A stretch of 50,270 bases of DNA from Desulfobulbaceae bacterium (GTDB lineage: Bacteria; Desulfobacterota; Desulfobulbia; Desulfobulbales; Desulfocapsaceae). The notes beneath the pieces were generated by a model that was not told the DNA's origin, made no database searches, and saw only the letters and a program-made list of their open reading frames with translations. The stretch spans positions 1-50,270 of the forward strand of contig QKIH01000005.1 in the NCBI GenBank assembly GCA_003249645.1, written 5' to 3'. The position numbers were made by a program, and so were the translations under genes. This document shows positions 44,813 to 50,270 of this stretch, piece by piece; the first letter of the stretch is position 1, and each line of letters starts with the position of its first letter.

Positions 44813-45640
44813 ATGATCAGTTACAGGAAACAGGTTGAAGAGTGCGTTGACTTTCTGAAAACGAAAGTCAACCGCACCCCGAAAACGGTTATCCAGCTTG
44901 GTACAGGCTTAAGTGATTTTGCCAGATTCATCGAACAGGATCTTTGCATACCCTACGCTGATCTTCCGCATTTTCCCCGATCGACCGTTGAAAGCCATCG
45001 GGGAAATCTTATTTTCGGCCGGTTAAACGGCTGTGATGTGGCCGTGCTTCAAGGCCGCTTTCATTTTTACGAAGGATACTCCACCAAAGAGGTGACCTTC
45101 CCAATCCGGGTACTCTCACTGCTTGGTGCCTGCAACCTCATCGTCACCAACGCCTCCGGCGGGCTTAACCCCTTGTTTCAGCCGGGAACTATTATGGTGA
45201 TGCGAGATCATCTCAACTTTCTCGGTGAAAATCCTCTGCGCGGGGAGAACATTGATGACTGGGGACCAAGGTTTCCCGATCTTTCGGTTCCCTATTATCC
45301 GCCCTACATACAGACTGCATTACAGAGCGCTGATCTGCACAAGATCACCAGGATCGTCACCGGCACCTATGTCTGCATTCCAGGCCCGAGCCTGGAAACA
45401 CCAGCCGAAACTCGATGGCTGAGAAATTGTGGTGCGGACGCTGTGGGCATGTCCTCGGTTCCTGAAGTTATCGTCGCCATTCATGCCGGGATGAAAGTCC
45501 TGGGATTATCAGTCGTTTCAAACGTCAACGACCCGGACAATTTCCAGCCGATACTGCTTGAAGACATCATTGAGGCAGCGAAGCAGACAACACCAAAGCT
45601 TGAAAAGCTGATTACGGAAATTATTCAGCATCTGAAATAG
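44813..45640 (+). CDS. purine nucleoside phosphorylase (possibly methylthioinosine/methylthioadenosine type)
   Basis: 275 residues of the trimeric PNP/MTAP family. Visible motifs are VIQLGTGLSDFA (phosphate-binding loop, Thr in place of the usual Ser), HFPRSTVESHRGNL, GRFHFYEGYS, VTNASGGLNPLFQPGT, then YVCIPGPSLETPAETRWLRNCGADAVGMSSVPEV and VVSNVNDP in place of the usual CITN. It splits purine nucleosides with phosphate. The base-pocket segment has Glu-Thr as in 6-oxopurine enzymes, and the next gene encodes an MTA/SAH deaminase. A methylthioinosine phosphorylase role is therefore attractive but unproven; plain PNP (punA) is the conservative call. Confidence 0.88.
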   Translation: MISYRKQVEECVDFLKTKVNRTPKTVIQLGTGLSDFARFIEQDLCIPYADLPHFPRSTVESHRGNLIFGRLNGCDVAVLQGRFHFYEGYSTKEVTFPIRVLSLLGACNLIVTNASGGLNPLFQPGTIMVMRDHLNFLGENPLRGENIDDWGPRFPDLSVPYYPPYIQTALQSADLHKITRIVTGTYVCIPGPSLETPAETRWLRNCGADAVGMSSVPEVIVAIHAGMKVLGLSVVSNVNDPDNFQPILLEDIIEAAKQTTPKLEKLITEIIQHLK

Positions 45641-45678
45641 GAACAGTATACACCAGGTAATTTTACAGGAGCTAAAGC

Positions 45679-47022
45679 ATGACTGCCAAGAACGACATGA
45701 TTATTCTCACTGCCGGTTACTGCCTGCCCGAACCGTTTCAGTCCAGCCTTATCACTGACGGCGGTATTGCTGTTGACGGCGATACCATTATAGCAGTCGG
45801 CACACGGGAGCAACTTCTTGATCAGTACAAGGAGGCAAAACACATCCACCAACCGGATGGCTTGCTCATGCCCGGCCTTATAAACACCCACACCCATGCT
45901 GCAATGGCCTGTTTCCGTGGGTTTGCCGATGACCTGCCTCTGATGACCTGGCTGACGGAACATATTTTCCCGGTAGAAACCCACCTCACCGAAGACATTG
46001 TCTACTCCTCCACGCTGCTCAGTTGCGCCGAAATGATTAAAAGCGGCACCACCTCATTTTGCGACATGTATCTTTTCGCCAAAGAGGTTGCAAAAGCTGC
46101 CGATTCCTGCGGCATGAGAAGCTGGCTTGGTGAGGCTATCTATGATTTTCCGTCCCCGAATTACGGAGATCTTGAAAACGGCTTTGTCTATATGACTGAA
46201 CTTTTTGAAACCTACAAAGACCATGCGCTGATCACGCCTGCAACAACGCCACATTCCGTTTACACCTGCTCTCCTGAACTGCTGCAGCGGGTCAGCAGAT
46301 TCGCCGCGGAAAAAGAAGCTCTCTTTGTTGTTCATCTCTCGGAAAACAAGGCTGAAGTTGAAACCTGTATGAATCAGTATGGAGTAACCCCGACTGAACA
46401 CCTGAACAAGCTTGGTCTTCTTCAGGCAAATACCCTTGCCGCTCACTGTGTTCAGCTCACCGATAACGACATAAGGCTGCTTGCTGAAAATAGGGTTAAA
46501 GTCACCCATTGCGCAGAATCAAACATGAAACTGGCTTCGGGTATTGCACCCGTGCCGACCATGCTGAAAGAAGGAATCACCGTATCGATAGGTACCGATG
46601 GTGCAGCCAGCAATAACGATGTCGACATGTTTACCGAAATGGATACTGTTGCAAAAATCCATAAGGTAGCAGCCCTTGATTCAACCGTCATGACAGCTGA
46701 AGAAACCCTTCATGCAGCAACCCTTGGCGGTGCAAAAGCACTTGGTGCAGAAGACAGGATCGGCTCACTGGCAGTCGGCAAGAAGGCAGACTGTATCATT
46801 GTTGATTTTAATCAGCCTCACCTGAGTCCGGTCTATAACTTCCCCTCTCATCTGGTCTATGTTGTTAAAGGAGGAGATGTTACTCATTCAATGATCAATG
46901 GGAAAATGGTCATGGAAAATCGCACACTTCTCACCATTGATGAGCAGCAGGTAAAAACCCGGATGGGAGAACTCGCCCGGCTGTTGAATGAAATACGGGA
47001 AAAAAGCAGAAAAACAGAGTAG
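45679..47022 (+). CDS. mtaD: 5'-methylthioadenosine/S-adenosylhomocysteine deaminase
   Basis: 447 residues of the amidohydrolase superfamily. Metal ligands His71 and His73 lie in LINTHTHAAMACFRGFADDLPLMTWL, a signature of the MtaD/SsnA/TrzA group. HLSENKAEVETC supplies the next His and Glu, HCVQLTDNDIRLL another His, and SIGTDGAASNNDVDMF the catalytic Asp. It deaminates MTA to methylthioinosine and SAH to S-inosylhomocysteine. It follows the nucleoside phosphorylase by 38 bases. A hairpin at 47035-47065 may end its transcript. Confidence 0.92.
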   Translation: MTAKNDMIILTAGYCLPEPFQSSLITDGGIAVDGDTIIAVGTREQLLDQYKEAKHIHQPDGLLMPGLINTHTHAAMACFRGFADDLPLMTWLTEHIFPVETHLTEDIVYSSTLLSCAEMIKSGTTSFCDMYLFAKEVAKAADSCGMRSWLGEAIYDFPSPNYGDLENGFVYMTELFETYKDHALITPATTPHSVYTCSPELLQRVSRFAAEKEALFVVHLSENKAEVETCMNQYGVTPTEHLNKLGLLQANTLAAHCVQLTDNDIRLLAENRVKVTHCAESNMKLASGIAPVPTMLKEGITVSIGTDGAASNNDVDMFTEMDTVAKIHKVAALDSTVMTAEETLHAATLGGAKALGAEDRIGSLAVGKKADCIIVDFNQPHLSPVYNFPSHLVYVVKGGDVTHSMINGKMVMENRTLLTIDEQQVKTRMGELARLLNEIREKSRKTE

Positions 47023-47034
47023 AATATATGGAGT

Positions 47035-47082
47035 CAGTCAGCCTCTTGACTTTATTGGTTGACTGCTCTAGATTTGTTTTTT
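47035..47082 (+). terminator. possible weak terminator after mtaD
   Basis: CAGTCAGCC (47035-47043) and GGTTGACTG (47057-47065) form a 9-bp stem with one G-T pair and a 13-base loop. The T-run (TTTTTT) begins only 11 bases later. The right arm overlaps the -35 of the tatA promoter candidate. Confidence 0.35.
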
Positions 47083-47087
47083 ATACA
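47059..47087 (+). promoter_or_regulatory. probable promoter of tatA pair
   Basis: TTGACT (47059-47064), 17 bases, then TATACA (47082-47087). The -35 matches 5 of 6 and the -10 matches 4 of 6. A second, weaker pair, TTGATT (47091-47096) and TATCAT (47113-47118), lies just downstream. Confidence 0.5.
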
Positions 47088-47157
47088 AGGTTGATTACCA
47101 CTTTGTGATGGTTATCATTAATCAATAGTATTACAGCTATTTACCTGAGGTGTTCAT

Positions 47158-47349
47158 ATGTTCGGACTTGGTGTTCAGGAATTAATCATTATTCTGGTCA
47201 TAGTGGTAATCATCTTTGGGGCAGGAAAACTGCCTGAAATTGGTTCCGGTATTGGTAAAGGAATCAAGAATTTTAAAGAAGCCACCAAAGGCGATGACGA
47301 GAATGCAAAAAAACTCGAAGGCGATTCTGACGAAGATAAAAAAGCCTGA
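47158..47349 (+). CDS. tatA: Sec-independent protein translocase subunit TatA (copy 1)
   Basis: 63 residues. A single N-terminal membrane helix ([21 protein letters not shown]) is followed by the hinge [22 protein letters not shown], the classic TatA pattern including the Phe-Gly before the hinge and an amphipathic helix, and then an acidic tail. TatA oligomers form the channel for folded proteins in the inner membrane. GAGG lies about 8 bases upstream of the ATG. A second copy follows 30 bases later, and no tatC is in the window. Confidence 0.95.
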   Translation: MFGLGVQELIIILVIVVIIFGAGKLPEIGSGIGKGIKNFKEATKGDDENAKKLEGDSDEDKKA

Positions 47350-47379
47350 TCGGGCCGCAAAAAAGGGAGTAGTGACATT

Positions 47380-47622
47380 ATGTTTGGACTTGGAATGCAG
47401 GAATTGCTGATAATTCTTGCCATAGCATTTTTAATTTTTGGCGGAAAAAAACTTCCTGAAATTGGCTCAGGGCTTGGAAAAGCCATAACCTCTTTCAAAA
47501 AAGGGCTTAAAGAAGTCGAAGAAGAGGGAAAAGAAGTTTGCGACAGTATCCCTGGAGTAAAAGAAGTTACCGAAATTAAAGAGACTGTGGATAAGGTTAA
47601 GAACTCCACAAAGATTCTCTAA
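47380..47622 (+). CDS. TatA/E-type translocase subunit (copy 2)
   Basis: 80 residues, similar to copy 1 over the first 40 residues (MFGLGMQELLIILAIAFLIFG, then [21 protein letters not shown]). Its C-terminus differs, with an extra predicted amphipathic segment after VEEEGKEVCDSIPG. It could be a TatA paralogue or a TatB-like partner. The longer tail slightly favours a TatB-like role, but the residue before the hinge is TatA-like. The strong terminator at 47641 follows. Confidence 0.92.
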   Translation: MFGLGMQELLIILAIAFLIFGGKKLPEIGSGLGKAITSFKKGLKEVEEEGKEVCDSIPGVKEVTEIKETVDKVKNSTKIL

Positions 47623-47640
47623 GCGGCATCGTTTCGTAAA

Positions 47641-47673
47641 GCGGCTGTTTATGCTGTAAACAGCCGCTTTTTT
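47641..47673 (+). terminator. strong intrinsic terminator after tatA pair
   Basis: GCGGCTGTTTA (47641-47651) and TAAACAGCCGC (47657-47667) form a perfect 11-bp stem with loop TGCTG, followed by six T. The converging gene ends 9 bases further on and may share it. Confidence 0.93.
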
Positions 47674-47682
47674 CCGTCCGGA

Positions 47683-48957
47683 CTAGCTTAGCTCCGGTTC
47701 ATCGCTTTTGTATTCGTTCCACTGCCAGAATCTTTTCTGCAGCCAGGACTCTCTCTCGGCAGCAGTCAGTTCATCGTGTTCCTTTCGATGCAGTGCGGCA
47801 AGCATATCCCTTCTGTGCTGCCGAATCTTTTCTTTCAACACACGTATAAAATCCATCTGATTAAAAGCGCCTTCGGTGTCATCGCTCTGGCCGGGTTCAT
47901 TTTCATCCTGTACCAGCAGATCAAGTTCCTGCATTGAATGAACAGCTCCGTCTTCCGTTAAAAAAAGTCCTGAACTGTCCACCGTCGCCATAACCTGGCC
48001 ATATTCATTCTTCAGGTTGAACTTGCCGCCGCTCACATGGGCAAGAGCAATGGCACCTACCCCTGCCTCTTTGAGACTGACAAGTTCACCATTTCCGGAT
48101 CCACTGCCCATCCATACCAGCAGCTGTTCAAAAATCGGATCATTTTCATCGATCCAGTTATTATGATCAACGTCATATACAGCAAGCTCATTGTAACCTG
48201 AGCCTGTCAATGGTCCAAACAACTCACTCCCGTCGTTGATGATCGCATCGCTGTTCTTATCAAGGGCGAGAAAACCTGATCCGCTTTTCAAACCGCAGAT
48301 ATTTTCCTCCTCACCGTCACAATCCAGATCAAAGGAGAAGGAGAAATCATCTTCAAGCATATCAAGGCCTGCTGTAAAATTGAGCACTATCGGGTCGACC
48401 AGCACGCCTCCTAAGCCAGAGAAGCCAGTAATTGTCTGTGATACCTCACGACTCTCCATAAAGAGGTCCAGGGTAAAGTTAATCTCTCTGCCGTCCTCAG
48501 TTCGTACCGAACCGCTGCTGTTCACCTTCAGCGATTGCGTTTCAATGGTCGTTGCGTTGACGCCAAGGTTTATTTGAAAAGGCTGGTTGCCTACCCTGTA
48601 AAAACGTGTCACCGGCCGCCTATTCCCGGTAATGAGTTCGGTTGATGGAGAATGTTGACTATCAGTAGTGACACTGGCACTCCTGCCTGTGAGTGTCTGC
48701 ACCAACTCTTTGGCAAGAGTGTGCTGGCTTTCTACCGTACAAAGCTTCTCACCGTTTTCTGTTGAATTTTCGATCGTACTGGTCGATGAGGCTCCAGCCT
48801 GATAACTGAAAGCGGTTCCAGAGAAATTGCGCGGCAGGTTAAGGTTGAATTGGGTAAGGTTATTGGGGTTCTGTCTTGTTTGACTCAGTGCGAGTCGTGT
48901 CACATCCGTGTGCCCTTTGGTAGCTTCCATGCTGAGTTCAGATGACAAAATTTTCAT
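47683..48957 (-). CDS. uncharacterised protein with calcium-binding (EF-hand/VCBS-like) repeats
   Basis: 424 residues. No classical signal peptide is seen. Residues about 215-290 contain a conserved block: FDLDCDGEEENI, LDKNSDAIINDGSELFG and YDVDHNNWIDENDPIFEQLLVW. These are three Asp-rich, EF-hand-like calcium loops, the pattern of hypothetical proteins in Vibrio, Pseudomonas and deltaproteobacteria that often neighbour VCBS or type I secreted adhesins. The N-terminal 120 residues are Ser/Thr/Asn-rich and polar, and the C-terminal 60 are charged and helical. GAGGAGG lies upstream of the ATG, so it is well expressed. I cannot name a function. Confidence 0.8.
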   Translation of the reverse strand: MKILSSELSMEATKGHTDVTRLALSQTRQNPNNLTQFNLNLPRNFSGTAFSYQAGASSTSTIENSTENGEKLCTVESQHTLAKELVQTLTGRSASVTTDSQHSPSTELITGNRRPVTRFYRVGNQPFQINLGVNATTIETQSLKVNSSGSVRTEDGREINFTLDLFMESREVSQTITGFSGLGGVLVDPIVLNFTAGLDMLEDDFSFSFDLDCDGEEENICGLKSGSGFLALDKNSDAIINDGSELFGPLTGSGYNELAVYDVDHNNWIDENDPIFEQLLVWMGSGSGNGELVSLKEAGVGAIALAHVSGGKFNLKNEYGQVMATVDSSGLFLTEDGAVHSMQELDLLVQDENEPGQSDDTEGAFNQMDFIRVLKEKIRQHRRDMLAALHRKEHDELTAAERESWLQKRFWQWNEYKSDEPELS

Positions 48958-49071
48958 TTCATCCCTCCTCAGTTTAAATTGATTTGAATAAGGGCTTACC
49001 TCTCTCTTTTCGACTGATTTATTGAAATTAAATAGCCAAAAAGAGGAGAAAATCCACGTTTTTCAACACTA

Positions 49072-49100
49072 TTGACTTTTGAATTTTCTTTTTGTAAATA
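49072..49100 (+). promoter_or_regulatory. possible promoter for glutaminase-domain gene
   Basis: TTGACT (49072-49077), 17 bases, then TAAATA (49095-49100). The -35 is 5 of 6, the -10 only 3 of 6. The leader would be about 115 bases. Confidence 0.3.
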
Positions 49101-49223
49101 TACTTGGTTGTCGTTATGTATATTGTCTTAGTTTTTCTGGTGTATTCCCATCCAGTTGCAGCCTACAGACGCTTAAACTCTGCATAACCATGCAGATTTC
49201 TTTTATTAAATCAGGAGAAAAGA

Positions 49224-50270
49224 ATGTGTCGTTTAGCCCTGAAAACAGCCAATGAGCCATTCTCGCCGTACGAGGTGCTCACTGCAATGGAAGCCATGCA
49301 GGAAGGTTACGATGGCTCCGGTCTAGGCCTTTTGCTCCGCGGCGTGGAGTTCGAAGATTTCAAATACGACTCCCGTTTCCCTATTCTGTCCGGTATCGCC
49401 CACACAGAAGAGGCATGGGATCGTCTGAATGATTTCATGGATGACCGTGGTTACGAGCTCAAATATGATCACCGTTTCCACATGAACGATGATTTTGTCG
49501 ATGGCGGAGACCGCTTTCGTTATTTCATCCGCGCATACCGTATGCCGAAGCAGTTCAGAGATGTCAGCACCGAGGAACGTGAGCAGGAGATGCTCAAAAC
49601 CCGCCTGATGCTCCGTAAGGACGGAGAGATCAAAAATGATCTTACCGTTTTTTCTTTCTATCCGGATGTCATCATGATCAAAGAAGTAGGCTGGCCGCTC
49701 GAAATCGGCAACCTTCTCAACCTCCAGGATGGTCAGTTGAAATCCAGGGTCTGTATGGCACAGGGAAGACAGAACACCAACTACGGTATCAATCTTTACG
49801 CCTGTCACCCATTCTTCATTCAGGGTATCGCCACCATGACCAACGGTGAAAACACCGCATTTGTGCCGATCCGTGACTGGCTTCTTGGCCGTAATATCCC
49901 AGGATATGTCGGATATCAGTCTGACTCCGAGGTATTCGCCCACATTCTTCACTACACCACCAAAGTACTTAAGCTTCCTCTTGAGGCCTACAAACATATC
50001 ATCACTCCGCTCAAGACCGATGAACTCATGGTTCATCCCCAGGCAGACTTCCTTAAAGGTCTTCGTGATGCATGTAAGAGACTTGTTATTGACGGCCCCA
50101 ACGCTGTTATCGGCACTCTGCCGGATGAAACCTGCATGCTGACCATGGATCAGAAGAAACTTCGTCCTGCAACTGTCGGCGGCAGAGAGGGTGCCTGGGC
50201 AATTGCATCTGAGACCTGCGGCGTTGCTGCTATGATTCCGGATCGTAACCCGGCCTTTGATTTTCAACCA
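49224..50270 (+). CDS. class II glutamine amidotransferase, glutamate-synthase type (3' end outside window)
   Basis: The frame is open from ATG 49224 to the last base (349 codons), so the gene is truncated by the window edge. AGGAG lies 6 bases upstream. After Met1 the protein begins CRLALKTANEPFSPYEVLTAMEAMQEGYDGSG; Cys2 would be the N-terminal nucleophile of an Ntn hydrolase once Met is removed. The Gln/Gly pocket pattern GRQNTNYGINLYACHPFF and later ETCGVAAMIPDRNP fit the glutaminase domain of a split glutamate synthase. Such free-standing GltB glutaminase parts occur with separate FMN and GxGxG subunits in anaerobes; the partner genes would lie just outside. Ammonia from glutamine would be channelled to 2-oxoglutarate. 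Confidence 0.85.
   Translation, partial: MCRLALKTANEPFSPYEVLTAMEAMQEGYDGSGLGLLLRGVEFEDFKYDSRFPILSGIAHTEEAWDRLNDFMDDRGYELKYDHRFHMNDDFVDGGDRFRYFIRAYRMPKQFRDVSTEEREQEMLKTRLMLRKDGEIKNDLTVFSFYPDVIMIKEVGWPLEIGNLLNLQDGQLKSRVCMAQGRQNTNYGINLYACHPFFIQGIATMTNGENTAFVPIRDWLLGRNIPGYVGYQSDSEVFAHILHYTTKVLKLPLEAYKHIITPLKTDELMVHPQADFLKGLRDACKRLVIDGPNAVIGTLPDETCMLTMDQKKLRPATVGGREGAWAIASETCGVAAMIPDRNPAFDFQP

Noticed and set aside
49323..50267. 314-codon minus-strand open frame at the right edge
   Set aside because: The plus strand carries a recognisable glutaminase gene with a good ribosome-binding site over the same stretch; the minus frame reads as non-protein-like sequence.
1..50270. CRISPR arrays, insertion sequences, prophage or integrated islands
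   Set aside because: No spaced direct repeats, transposase, integrase or phage genes were seen; the genes are housekeeping in type and composition looks even across the window.

Overview
The window is about 50 kb of chromosomal core sequence from a Gram-negative bacterium. It contains LPS-type envelope machinery: lipoproteins with lipoboxes, a lytic transglycosylase, a class A PBP and periplasmic ABC binding proteins. The mixture of a two-subunit FAD/Fe-S glycolate/lactate-type dehydrogenase (two CCG domains), a free-standing glutamate-synthase-type glutaminase, a Crp/Fnr regulator and a TauE-type exporter points to an anaerobic, probably sulfur-metabolising Desulfobacterota such as a Desulfobulbales relative. 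That placement is inference from gene content; no rRNA gene is present to confirm it. I see no phage, insertion sequence, CRISPR array or tRNA.

Layout. 1-3.8 kb: end of a PHP phosphoesterase gene, two small unknown genes, and a zinc/manganese ABC transporter (znuA-znuC-znuB), converging on a Crp/Fnr regulator. 4.6-8.8 kb: dinB, sppA and a Gate-domain membrane protein. 8.8-16.2 kb: a peptidoglycan block with a TPR lipoprotein, an unusually long class A PBP and a divergent MltD-like transglycosylase. 16.2-18.7 kb: TraB-family protein, yhbY and a TauE/SafE exporter. 19.1-21.1 kb: an EAL-CBS-GGDEF protein. 21.5-25.3 kb: a ferric-type ABC importer whose ATPase gene appears frameshifted near its start. 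25.5-28.2 kb: glcD-glcF-type dehydrogenase behind a leader carrying a promoter and terminator. 28.6-40.0 kb: a long minus-strand information-processing run (rimP-nusA-ylxR-infB-rbfA-nrnA-truB-rpsO-pnp-dut-walJ-like). 40.5-47.6 kb: topB-like topoisomerase, rsfS, thrC, a purine nucleoside phosphorylase, an MTA/SAH deaminase and two tatA genes. 47.7-50.3 kb: a calcium-binding-type protein and the start of a class II glutaminase that runs off the window.

How genes may work together. The large PBP and the TPR lipoprotein encoded directly downstream recall the E. coli PBP1A-LpoA pair and may be a synthase with its outer-membrane activator. The deaminase and phosphorylase neighbours could recycle methylthioadenosine through methylthioinosine. 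Translation and RNA-turnover genes are coupled by overlaps (TAATG at infB/rbfA; 4 bp at dut/walJ).

The most interesting non-coding signals are intrinsic terminators lying between a promoter and the gene it should serve (before glcD and before rimP) or immediately before a gene (dut). They suggest attenuation or small RNAs.
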